64,000 bases of DNA from CAZPNX01 sp964518765 (GTDB lineage Bacteria > Edwardsbacteria > AC1 > EtOH8). The position numbers and the translations under genes were made by a program. Location: NCBI GenBank assembly GCA_964518765.1, contig CAZFJC010000012.1, positions 1 through 64,000 on the forward strand, in the 5' to 3' direction. Of the stretch, positions 16,967-24,908 are shown piece after piece. How positions within the stretch are numbered: the first letter of the stretch is position 1; every line of letters begins with the position of its first letter. A model generated the notes under the pieces. That model had not been told where the DNA came from. It ran no database searches and worked only from the letters and a program-made list of their open reading frames with translations.

Positions 16967-17272
16967 ATGAGACGTTGCCATAAATGCGGCCGGGCGCTCC
17001 CCCCGGGGGCCGCCTTCTATAATGTAAGAATCTCGGTGCAGCAGGGCTTCGACGGCGTCATCGAGCCCGGCCCGGCCGAGGACCTCAAGTCCCTGGTCTC
17101 CAAGATCGAGCGGCAGACGGCCGGGGTGCCGGAGCGGCTCTTGGAGGACGAGGTCCACAAGGAGTTCGACTTCGTGCTCTGCCCCCGCTGCCGCGAGAAG
17201 TACTCCGCCAACCCCCTGGACCTCCCCCTGGACTCCAGCCAGATACCCAAGAAGGCCTCCGACCTGGGCTAA
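16967..17272 (+). CDS. Small zinc-ribbon-like protein
   Basis: This 101-residue soluble protein has two Cys pairs, CHKCG near the N-terminus (C4, C7) and CPRC near residue 73, suggesting one zinc site built from distant knuckles. The middle part is acidic and probably helical. No known family is recognised. It lies directly upstream of dnaE on the same strand and probably shares its promoter. Confidence 0.75.
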   Translation: MRRCHKCGRALPPGAAFYNVRISVQQGFDGVIEPGPAEDLKSLVSKIERQTAGVPERLLEDEVHKEFDFVLCPRCREKYSANPLDLPLDSSQIPKKASDLG

Positions 17273-17280
17273 TCCGCCAG

Positions 17281-17376
17281 TTTCTAGTTGCGTGTTCCGA
17301 GTTGGAAGTTGTTGCTATCGAGTGCGCCATCGACATCGCACAATCCGGAACCCGCAACTCCGAACTCGCAACCTGG
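17281..17376. repeat. Imperfect inverted repeat in the dnaE leader
   Basis: The left arm contains AGTTGCGTGTTCCGAGTTG. The right arm, read on the other strand, contains GGTTGCGAGTTCGGAGTTGC. The arms are about 30 bases with a few mismatches. The element ends just before the dnaE ATG. It resembles dispersed intergenic palindromes and could form a hairpin in the leader RNA. Confidence 0.55.
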
Positions 17377-17380
17377 TAAA

Positions 17381-20300
17381 ATGAAATCCCCCTTCGTCCA
17401 CCTACACGTCCACACCGAATACAGCATTCTCGACGGCCTGGCCACGGTCGACGAGCTGGTGCGCCGGGCCAGGGAGTGCGGCATGGACTCGCTGGCCATC
17501 ACCGACCACGGCAATATGTTCGGCGCCCTGGATTTCTACACCAGATGCCGCTCCCAAGGCATCAAGCCGATCGTGGGCTGTGAGGTTTACGTAGCCCCTC
17601 GCAGCCGTTTCGAGAAGCAGGGCGGCGAAGGCGAGGACACCTCGTACCACCTGGTGCTGCTGGCCCGGGACGAGGCGGGCTACCGCAACCTGATGAAGCT
17701 TTCTTCGGCCGCCTTTCTGGAGGGCTTCTACTACAAGCCCCGGATAGATAAGGAGCTGCTGGCCGCCCACTCCGCCGGACTTTTGGCCATGTCCTCCTGT
17801 ACCAAGGGAGAGATCAGCCAGATGATCCTCAGGGGGCGCGACGACCGGCTGCGGGAGGCAGCCTACTTCTATCGGGAGCTGTTTGGAGAGAACTACTTTC
17901 TGGAGGTGCAGAACCATGGGCTTGACGAGGAGCGCACCGTTCTTCCGGCCATCGTCAGCCTCTCCCAACAGTTGGGCATCCCCCTGGCGGCCACCAACGA
18001 CGTCCACTATCTATCCCCGGACGACGCCAAGGCCCACGCCGTCCAGCTCTGTGTACAGACCGGCGCCACCCTGGACGACCCGAACCGCTTCCAGTTCGCC
18101 AACAACAGTTTCTATTTTCGTACCCCGGCCGAGATGGCCCAGCTTTTCAAGGACCTGCCCGAGGCCCTGGCCAACACCGCGGCCATTGCCGAACGATGCA
18201 ACCTGCATCTCTCCGACCTGGGCACCGGCCGGCTCAACCTACCTCACTTCCCGGTGCCGCCAGAATACGAGAGCCAGAACCACTACCTCCGCTACCTGGC
18301 CAACTCCGGGCTAGCCAGGCGCTACCCCAAGGTCACCCCGGGGCTCCAGGAGAGGTTGGACAAAGAGCTGTCCATCATCGAACGTATGGGCTTCGCTGGC
18401 TATTTTCTGGTGGTCAAGGACTTCATCGACTTCGCCCGCAGGAGCGGGGTGCCGGTGGGGCCGGGCCGTGGCTCGGCCGTGGGCAGCCTGGTGCTCTACA
18501 GCCTGGGCATTACCGATGTCGATCCCATCCGCTACGGCCTGCTATTCGAGCGCTTCCTTAACCCGGAGCGGGCCAGCATGCCTGATATCGACATCGACTT
18601 CGGCGACCTTAAGCGGGAGCTGGTGATCGACTACGTCAAGTCCAAGTACGGCCAGGACAGCGTCTCCCAGATAATCACCTTCGGCACCATGAAGGCCAGA
18701 CAGGCGGTGCGCGACGTGGCCCGGGTCTTCAAGCTCTCCTACCCCGAGGCCGACCGCATCGCCAAGCTCATCCCCTTCAACCAGACCATCGCCGAGGCCC
18801 TAAAGAAGGTGCCCGATCTGGCCAAGTTGGTGTCCTCCGATCCCCGCTACCAGGAGGTGGCCGGCATCGCCCAGCGCCTGGAGGGACGCATCCGCAACGC
18901 CTCCACCCATGCCGCTGGCGTCGTCATCACCCCGGGCTCCCTCACCGACTACCTGCCGCTCTTCCGCAACCAAAAGGGCGGTGAAATCTCCACCCAGTAC
19001 GAGATGGGCTGGCTGGAGAAGTGCGGCCTTCTGAAGATGGACTTCCTGGGCCTGCGTAACCTGACCATCATCGAGGAGACGGTGGAGCTGGCCCGGGCCG
19101 GCGGGGCCCAGGTGGACATGGCCGCCATCCCCCCCGACGACCCCAAAACCTTCGAGCTGCTGCGCTCCGGCGACACCGTCGGCATCTTCCAGCTGGAGGG
19201 CTCGGGGATGCGCGATTTGACCATCAAGTTCCAGACCTCGTCCATCGACGACATCATCGCCATCATCTCCCTCTACCGCCCCGGCCCCATGGACCTCATC
19301 CCCGACTTCCTGGCCCGGAAGAACGGCCGGCAGCGGATCGAGTACGAGCACCCCCTGCTGGAGGGCATCTGCCGCGATACCTACGGCATCCTCATCTACC
19401 AGGAGCAGGTGATGCAGGCGGTGCAGGCCCTGGCCGGCTGGAGCCTGGGGGCCGGCTACCTGCTGATCAAGGCCATCTCCAAGAAGAATCCGGAGGTGGT
19501 CGAACAGCAGCGCCCGGCCTTCATCAAGGGCTGCTGGGAGACGAACAAGATCCCCAAGGAGAAGGCCGAGAGGATCTTCGACCTGCTGGCCAAGTTCGCC
19601 GGCTACGGCTTCAACAAGTCGCACGCCGCCGGCTACGCCATGCTGGCCTACCAGACCGCCTACCTCAAGGCCCATTTCCCGGCCGAGTACATGTCCGCCC
19701 TGCTTTCCAGCGTCATGGGCGACGCCGACAAGACCAACTCCTTCTTGGCCGACTGCCGGGAGAAGGGCCTGCGCATCCTGCCGCCGGACATCAACGCCAG
19801 CGTCTACCGCTACCGTCCCGAGGGCAACTCCATCCGCATCGGGCTGGGCGCGGTCAAGAACGTGGGCCAGCAGGCCATCGAGGGACTGGTGGCCGTCCGC
19901 GCCACCCTGGGGCGTTTCTCCTCCGTGGCCCATATGCTGGAAAACGCCGATCCCAGGCTGGTCAACCGCAAGGTGGCCGAGAGCCTGATCAAGGCCGGCT
20001 GCTTCGATTCGGTGGACCCTGACCGCCAGGCCCTGCTGGACGCCCTGGACGACTTCATGGACCAGGCCTCGGAGAAAAGGCAGAGGCGGGAGCAGGGCCA
20101 GACGTCCTTCTTCGACGACGAACCTCTTCCCGCCGCCCCCGCGGCCAGGACAGGCAAGGTGGATCCCAAGGCCTTTCTCCCGTTCGAGAAGGAATCCTTG
20201 GGCTTCTACCTCTCGGGCCACCCGCTGGAGAGGTTCAAGGTGGAACTGCGCTCCTTTGCCACCCACTCCATCGGCCAGCTGGGCGAGCTGGAGGACAACC

Positions 20301-20851
20301 AGCCGGTGATCGTCGGCGGCTCGGTTTCGGCCGTCAAGCAGACGCCCCAGCGCAACGGCAAGCCCATGGCCTTCGTCACCCTGGAGGGCCTGTCCGGGAC
20401 CTGCGAGGTGCTGATCTTCTCGGATCTTCTGGAGACCAAGCGACAGCTTCTGGAGGTTGACTCCATGCTGCTGGTGGCCGGCTCGGTCTCCACCCGGGAG
20501 GAGGAGAGCCCCAAGATCGTGGCCAACGACCTCTTCCCCTTGGCCCAATGCCGCCATCAGCTGGTGGAACATGTGGAGGTGGTGCTGGCCCAGGCCCAGA
20601 TGGATGATAATTCCATAGAGCGCCTCACAAGGATACTGGAGAAATACCCTGGCGCCTGCCCGGTGGTCTTCCTGGTGGAGAGCCCGGGGGAGCGGCCCAT
20701 CAAGATCCGTTCCCAGCGTCTGCGGGTCAGCCCCGAGCCCGAGCTCTTCCAGGAGCTGGGCCAGGTCCTGGGCTCGCAGTCCTTCCGATTCTGCGGCCGC
20801 TGGCAGCCGCAGAACGGGAGAAGGCAGGGAAGCTTCAGGCGAAGGGAATGA
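17381..20851 (+). CDS. dnaE: DNA polymerase III alpha subunit
   Basis: This is the replicative polymerase subunit, 1156 residues, normal for DnaE1. The N-terminal PHP domain keeps metal-ligand-like residues (HLHVHTEYSILDG, ITDHGNMFG). The palm has GPGRGSAVGS and the catalytic PDIDIDFGD. An internal clamp-binding motif QTSFF is at residues 907-911, followed by the OB-fold region. ATG 17381 is chosen because the PHP domain starts immediately; the frame upstream to 17288 runs through the leader repeat. A strong terminator follows. Confidence 0.97.
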   Translation: MKSPFVHLHVHTEYSILDGLATVDELVRRARECGMDSLAITDHGNMFGALDFYTRCRSQGIKPIVGCEVYVAPRSRFEKQGGEGEDTSYHLVLLARDEAGYRNLMKLSSAAFLEGFYYKPRIDKELLAAHSAGLLAMSSCTKGEISQMILRGRDDRLREAAYFYRELFGENYFLEVQNHGLDEERTVLPAIVSLSQQLGIPLAATNDVHYLSPDDAKAHAVQLCVQTGATLDDPNRFQFANNSFYFRTPAEMAQLFKDLPEALANTAAIAERCNLHLSDLGTGRLNLPHFPVPPEYESQNHYLRYLANSGLARRYPKVTPGLQERLDKELSIIERMGFAGYFLVVKDFIDFARRSGVPVGPGRGSAVGSLVLYSLGITDVDPIRYGLLFERFLNPERASMPDIDIDFGDLKRELVIDYVKSKYGQDSVSQIITFGTMKARQAVRDVARVFKLSYPEADRIAKLIPFNQTIAEALKKVPDLAKLVSSDPRYQEVAGIAQRLEGRIRNASTHAAGVVITPGSLTDYLPLFRNQKGGEISTQYEMGWLEKCGLLKMDFLGLRNLTIIEETVELARAGGAQVDMAAIPPDDPKTFELLRSGDTVGIFQLEGSGMRDLTIKFQTSSIDDIIAIISLYRPGPMDLIPDFLARKNGRQRIEYEHPLLEGICRDTYGILIYQEQVMQAVQALAGWSLGAGYLLIKAISKKNPEVVEQQRPAFIKGCWETNKIPKEKAERIFDLLAKFAGYGFNKSHAAGYAMLAYQTAYLKAHFPAEYMSALLSSVMGDADKTNSFLADCREKGLRILPPDINASVYRYRPEGNSIRIGLGAVKNVGQQAIEGLVAVRATLGRFSSVAHMLENADPRLVNRKVAESLIKAGCFDSVDPDRQALLDALDDFMDQASEKRQRREQGQTSFFDDEPLPAAPAARTGKVDPKAFLPFEKESLGFYLSGHPLERFKVELRSFATHSIGQLGELEDNQPVIVGGSVSAVKQTPQRNGKPMAFVTLEGLSGTCEVLIFSDLLETKRQLLEVDSMLLVAGSVSTREEESPKIVANDLFPLAQCRHQLVEHVEVVLAQAQMDDNSIERLTRILEKYPGACPVVFLVESPGERPIKIRSQRLRVSPEPELFQELGQVLGSQSFRFCGRWQPQNGRRQGSFRRRE

Positions 20852-20863
20852 TATTTTAATCCG

Positions 20864-20895
20864 AAAAGGGCATCGCTCTCCGCGATGCCCTTTTT
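20864..20895 (+). terminator. Rho-independent terminator after dnaE
   Basis: A perfect 13-bp stem (AAAAGGGCATCGC / GCGATGCCCTTTT) with a 5-base loop is followed by a run of T, starting 12 bases after the dnaE stop. Confidence 0.93.
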
Positions 20896-20972
20896 ATACA
20901 ACATATTGTAGCCGCAGGATATCGGAGGCCAACAACAGCAGTAAAAAATGTTTAAATATATATAAATAATGC

Positions 20973-21001
20973 TTGAAATATTTAACTATATGTTATATAA
21001 T
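20973..21001 (+). promoter_or_regulatory. Sigma70-type promoter of the barrel-protein gene
   Basis: TTGAAA (20973-20978), a 17-base AT-rich spacer and TATAAT (20996-21001) lie 26 bases before the start codon at 21027. Confidence 0.8.
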
Positions 21002-21026
21002 TACAAAAATATCTCTGGAGGCTGGC

Positions 21027-21776
21027 ATGAAGCTCCTATACTATTTTTCCATAGTAATGCTTTTATCCACCCAGGCGGCCCCGGCCATCCAATTCGGCGA
21101 GATGGTGGACTTCCCCACCGCCGGCACCATGGGCCGAGGCGCATACGCCATCGACATGCGGATGCAGCCGGTGGGCGGACTGCTGCTGGGGCTTTCCTTC
21201 GGCATGTTCGATCGCTTGAACCTAGGGGTCACCTACGGCGGCGACAACATCATCGGCTACGGCCGCCCCAATTGGAACCCTTCTCCGGGGGTCCAGATTA
21301 AATACCGCTTCTGGGACGAGAGCTATTGGTTTCCGGCCATGGCCGTCGGCTTCAATAACCAGGGTTACGGGCCCTGGTACGGTAGTCGCTACCTCACCAG
21401 ATCCCCGGGGTTCTATGCCGTGGCCTCGAAAAACTACCGCTTCCTGGGGACGCTCGGGTTCCACGGCGGCGCCAACTACAGCATCGAGGACCGAGACAAC
21501 CCAGATAACTCGGTCAGTTTCTTCGGCGGCATCGAGAAGTCGCTTAATCCCGAGCTGTGGCTGGTGGCCGAGTACGACCTGGCCCTCAACGACAATTTGG
21601 AGGACCAGCAGTTCGGCGAGGGCTACGGCTACCTCAACGGGGGACTGCGCTGGCTCTTCAGCAAGCGGCTTCTTTTGGAGTTCGACCTGAAGAACATCCT
21701 GCGCAACGGCTACGGGGAGCAGCCCTCGGCCCGCATCGGCCGCACGGTGAAGATATCCTACTATGATTCTTTCTGA
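21027..21776 (+). CDS. Outer-membrane beta-barrel-like protein
   Basis: This 249-residue protein has a signal peptide (MKLLYYFSIVMLLSTQAAPA). The rest consists of alternating polar/aromatic strands typical of small barrels: AYAIDMRMQPVGGLLLG, LNLGVTYGG, GVQIKYRFW, YFPAM-type aromatic girdles, and a C-terminus ending in an aromatic (SYYDSF). GGAGG stands 6 bases before ATG 21027, which also agrees with the promoter position; the ATG at 20973 would lie inside the -35 box. Exact family not recognised. Confidence 0.75.
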   Translation: MKLLYYFSIVMLLSTQAAPAIQFGEMVDFPTAGTMGRGAYAIDMRMQPVGGLLLGLSFGMFDRLNLGVTYGGDNIIGYGRPNWNPSPGVQIKYRFWDESYWFPAMAVGFNNQGYGPWYGSRYLTRSPGFYAVASKNYRFLGTLGFHGGANYSIEDRDNPDNSVSFFGGIEKSLNPELWLVAEYDLALNDNLEDQQFGEGYGYLNGGLRWLFSKRLLLEFDLKNILRNGYGEQPSARIGRTVKISYYDSF

Positions 21777-21808
21777 TCGGGCTTAGTCACCAGTCCCCGC
21801 TTGAAGCC

Positions 21809-21845
21809 GAAGCCGCTCCCTTCCGAGAGCGGCTTCTCTTTATCC
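21809..21845 (+). terminator. Rho-independent terminator after the barrel-protein gene
   Basis: A 10-bp perfect stem GAAGCCGCTC / GAGCGGCTTC with an 8-base loop is followed by TCTTTAT, 33 bases after the stop codon. Confidence 0.8.
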
Positions 21846-21928
21846 CCTCTTGAGAGGGGAACGAGGGGTGTGTTATACTGTTTTCAGCATTTCACACACC
21901 CCCGACCCCTCTCCCAGAGGGGACAAGT
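21843..21928. repeat. Composite CCCCTCT/AGAGGGG palindromic element
   Basis: Two small palindromes (CCCCTCTTGAGAGGGG and CCCCTCTCCCAGAGGGG) flank inverted GGGGTGTGT and ACACACCCCC arms, making a nested hairpin of about 85 bases. The design, with inner CCCCTC arms and outer GGGGTG arms, resembles the repeats at 37365-38055, although the sequence differs. Confidence 0.6.
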
Positions 21929-21945
21929 GAAATCGAGTTCAACCA

Positions 21946-22983
21946 GTGACGTTCGCAGACAAACCCTCCATCCTGGGCCTCTCCCCGGAGCAGCTGACCG
22001 AGGCGGCCAAGCCCGAGCTGCTGCGCTCCTACCAGGCCCGGCAGATAATGGCCTGGATTTACCAGCGGGGCATTGCCGATTTTTCGGCCATGACCGACCT
22101 TGGGTCGCCTTTGCGAAAACGCCTGTCGGAGCGTTTCTCCATAACCAGGCTTTCCGTTAAACGGATGGAGGTATCAGCCGATGGCACCAGGAAACTGCTC
22201 CTGACCGCCCCCGACGGCCAAAGCTTCGAGTGTGTGCTCATCCCCGGCCGAAACCGGCTGACCGCCTGCCTTTCCTCCCAGGCCGGTTGCCGGCTGGGCT
22301 GCGCCTTCTGCGCCACCGGGGCCATAGGTTTCGGTCGGAACCTGACCGTGGCCGAGATGGCCGAACAGCTGCTCCGGCTGAAGGCCCTGGCGAATACGCC
22401 AGTGACCAACGCCGTCTTCATGGGCATGGGCGAGCCCCTTGACAATTACCATAACGTGCTGGCGGCCGCCCGGCTGATCAACTCGCCCCAGGGCTTTGGG
22501 CTGGGGGCTCGGCATATCACCATCTCGACCGCCGGCTTGGTGCCGGGCATCGGGCGGCTGGCCGAAGAGCCGGAGCAATTCAAGTTGGCTGTCTCGCTCA
22601 ATGCCGCCGACGACGCCGTCCGGAACCGGCTGATGCCGGTGAACAGAAAGTATCCCCTCGGCGATCTCCTGAAGGCCGTCAAGAGATACGTATCAAGGAC
22701 CGGAAAGCTGGTCACCTTCGAATATGTGCTGATCTCGGGGATCAACGACCGCCAGGTGGACGCCCGGAACCTGGGCCGGCTGCTGAAAAGAACTCCTTCC
22801 AAGGTGAATCTGATCCCCTACAACGGCCCTCCGTCCGGGATTTTCGCGCCCCCGCCCCCGGATTCGGTCCGCAAGTTCCACCGAACGCTCTCCCAGCTCC
22901 ACCCCAAGGTGACCATCAGGGCCAGCAAGGGACGGGACATCTCCGCCGCTTGCGGGATGTTGAAAGCATCCTGCTCCATCTAG
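21946..22983 (+). CDS. rlmN: 23S rRNA/tRNA dual-specificity adenine-C2 methyltransferase RlmN
   Basis: This is a radical SAM enzyme that methylates A2503 of 23S rRNA and A37 of some tRNAs; 345 residues, normal length. The CxxxCxxC cluster motif is at C115, C119 and C122 (CRLGCAFC), followed by GFGRNLT. MGMGEPLDNY and SLNAADD are present. The conserved C-terminal Cys needed for methyl transfer is in ISAACGML. A GTG at 21946 gives the family N-terminus, but no good ribosome binding site is seen. Confidence 0.96.
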   Translation: MTFADKPSILGLSPEQLTEAAKPELLRSYQARQIMAWIYQRGIADFSAMTDLGSPLRKRLSERFSITRLSVKRMEVSADGTRKLLLTAPDGQSFECVLIPGRNRLTACLSSQAGCRLGCAFCATGAIGFGRNLTVAEMAEQLLRLKALANTPVTNAVFMGMGEPLDNYHNVLAAARLINSPQGFGLGARHITISTAGLVPGIGRLAEEPEQFKLAVSLNAADDAVRNRLMPVNRKYPLGDLLKAVKRYVSRTGKLVTFEYVLISGINDRQVDARNLGRLLKRTPSKVNLIPYNGPPSGIFAPPPPDSVRKFHRTLSQLHPKVTIRASKGRDISAACGMLKASCSI

Positions 22984-23634
22984 TCCCGCTCGCCAGCCAC
23001 CGCCACCTTCCTGGCGAAGGCTGTGGCGAGCATAGCCTGCCGTGGACAGGATACCTGAATCTTCGACAATTTAACTTTAAGGCTCTTCTGGGTTTGGTGT
23101 GGGAATAATTGGTGCATTAGAGGGGCATAACTCTAAGGTTTATAGATTGTTACAAGTCATCAGAGATTGTTAAAATTCAACTACTTTCCCGCTTTCTCTT
23201 CAAAAGAGAAAGCTCCAAAGAGAACTGTCGCTGCACCGCTGCTCTGATGCCCCAATGCCGGCCGTCTAAAAGCATTGATCACGACCTCCCCGATTGTCCC
23301 CTCCTTGGTAAGGAGGGGATACAGGGGTGGTCAGCGCCAGCCTTCCCAGCGCAGCAGCGCTGATGCGACACAGAGCCCCGCCGTCAGCGGTGCGGCCTGG
23401 CTTCAGCGCCGAAGAAGCACTCATTGGGTGTTATGCCGCCTGCAGGTTCTGGTTCAATGAGTGCCGGCGCGGATGCTTGGCCCGCCGCAGCGCTGGGCCT
23501 CGGCCTGAGCTCGGCCGAACGGCGGAAAGACTTCTTTGGTTACTTTCTTGGTCACAAGAAAGTAACATGGGAGAAAGATCATTTGTTATACTACTTGTGC
23601 TTACCCATTATAAACCCCGAAGATCCAACTTTAA
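22984..23634. repeat. Gene-free island of dispersed hairpins
   Basis: No credible gene is present. It holds several palindromes: GCTTTCTCTT/AAGAGAAAGC (23191-23213); a CCCCTCCTT/AAGGAGGGG unit ending GGGGTGGTC (about 23283-23332) of the same family as 37365-38055; GCACTCATTG/CAATGAGTGC (23417-23464); and the perfect 12-bp GTTACTTTCTTG/CAAGAAAGTAAC (23538-23565). It looks like an accumulation site for intergenic repeats. Confidence 0.7.
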
Positions 23635-23678
23635 AAACAAGAGCGGAGGCGATCCCTGTCCCGCCTCCGCTCTTGTTT
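23635..23678 (-). terminator. Strong terminator hairpin after the lipoprotein gene
   Basis: A 17-bp perfect stem (AAACAAGAGCGGAGGCG and its complement) with a 10-base loop is followed on the minus strand by TTTTTAA, 30 bases after the stop of the lipoprotein at 23708. T residues on the plus-strand side make it potentially bidirectional. Confidence 0.85.
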
Positions 23679-23707
23679 CTGGTGCTCCCTATAAAACCGG
23701 GGTGCCT

Positions 23708-24307
23708 TCAAAACTCCACCACCCTGCGGTTCCTCAGGGCCGGAATAGAGTAGGTCGTCAGTAGGACTATTTTAGGCTTGGAGACCTTTAATAGCTCGAC
23801 CCTCAGCCGAACTTCGCGGTCGCTGGGCAGGTCGATCTGCCGGCCGGTGGTTGCGTCTCGAAAACTTCTGGTGGCCGTGTCCGGAGGAGCCACCGTCCGG
23901 GGCAGGGTCAGCTCCCTGATCCCGCCCTCCCTCATCCCGGCCACGCAGGTAAAGAAATATTGCGGCGCCACCCCCGAGGGCACCATCACCGGGATGAAAC
24001 GGTCCGGCAGCCTGTCCCGGTCCACCGGAGGCCAGAGGACGGCGATCGTTTCCTTATCCTCAAGCCTGCCCCCCTCGTCCAGCACGCTGACCTCCATCAG
24101 CAGCCGGCGGCCGTACTGGGCGACCCGGCCCTTCCCCAGCCTTATGTCCAAAGTCGGAAACGATGGCGGCCCCTCCAGGTCGCAGGCCATCAACCGGGCC
24201 TGGCGGGGATCTAAATCGGCGACGTCCGGCCAGAGGCCTCGGTCTACGCTGCACCCCGCAGCCGCCGCCACCAGGCAAGCGGTGCCGGCTATACGGCGCA
24301 GCTTCAT
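23708..24307 (-). CDS. Lipoprotein with a diverged FKBP-like C-terminal half
   Basis: This 199-residue protein has lipobox AAGC after a short signal. Residues from about 85 to the end resemble an FKBP peptidyl-prolyl isomerase: VAGMREGGIRELTLPR matches the GM..GG.R.LTIP motif, and the end VRLRVELLKV matches the final strand. The usual Asp/Phe/Trp active-site residues are not obvious, so it may be inactive or only structurally related. The family call is inference. Confidence 0.7.
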   Translation of the reverse strand: MKLRRIAGTACLVAAAAGCSVDRGLWPDVADLDPRQARLMACDLEGPPSFPTLDIRLGKGRVAQYGRRLLMEVSVLDEGGRLEDKETIAVLWPPVDRDRLPDRFIPVMVPSGVAPQYFFTCVAGMREGGIRELTLPRTVAPPDTATRSFRDATTGRQIDLPSDREVRLRVELLKVSKPKIVLLTTYSIPALRNRRVVEF

Positions 24308-24332
24308 ATTACTATATTATCATAGGATAGCA

Positions 24333-24800
24333 TCATGGGGACAGGCTCCGGATGGCCAGGTTCATGATCACCTGCCCCTGCTCCGTCTCCAGCGGCAGGA
24401 CCACCGTCTCCAGGGTGGTGTTGAAGACGTTCATCTCGCGGCCGGAGAATAATGTGGGAGAGGTGATGTTGAAGCGGTGCCCGCGGTTGACCAGGTCCGA
24501 CACCGCTCGGCCGGCGATGATGTTGGCCAGCTCGTTGACCGTGGCCGGGACCAGCTCCTCCTCCTCGCCCATCTCCTGGCGGTTCATCAGCGAGGCCAGG
24601 CGCCTGGCCGTCTCCCGACTCATGTCCAGGAGCATCCTTCCCTCGGCCTCGCCGAAGATGCCCACCAAGCTGGCGATGCCCTGGGTGGTAACCAGCGAGG
24701 TCTTCAGCATGGCCTGGCCCCGGGAGACATGGCCGCCGGTGACCTCGGCCAGCACCTTGGCGGCCGAGTCCACGAACGGATGGATGTACTCGCTCTTCAT
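24333..24800 (-). CDS. CheX-like chemotaxis phosphatase family protein
   Basis: This 155-residue protein carries the CheC/CheX signature helix ExxN in TVNELANIIAG, once, as in CheX. Families of this type dephosphorylate CheY-like receivers; here the likely client is a receiver of the following two-component genes. ATG 24800 has AGGAGA about 13 bases upstream. No other chemotaxis gene is nearby, so it probably serves two-component signalling in general (inference). Confidence 0.85.
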   Translation of the reverse strand: MKSEYIHPFVDSAAKVLAEVTGGHVSRGQAMLKTSLVTTQGIASLVGIFGEAEGRMLLDMSRETARRLASLMNRQEMGEEEELVPATVNELANIIAGRAVSDLVNRGHRFNITSPTLFSGREMNVFNTTLETVVLPLETEQGQVIMNLAIRSLSP

Positions 24801-24824
24801 AGGTATTCCATTTCTCCTGCCGCT

Positions 24825-24900
24825 GATTTGCCCGGATTTTCACCGATGCCGGTCAGCTTGGAAATCTACAATGTGGCAATCCGTGTTTATCCGTGGCCAA
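24825..24900. repeat. Dispersed CCACGGAT/ATCCGTG-type repeat
   Basis: On the minus strand it contains GGCCACGGATAAACACGGAT and ends in GAAAATCCGGGC, related to the copies at 92-150 and 243-297. It separates the HD-GYP gene from the CheX-like gene. Confidence 0.5.
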
Positions 24901-24908
24901 AAGGCTTC

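Noticed and set aside
18800..20572. 590-codon open frame on the minus strand
   Set aside because: It lies entirely opposite dnaE, with composition typical of a third-position GC shadow (Gly/Val/Gln/His-rich).
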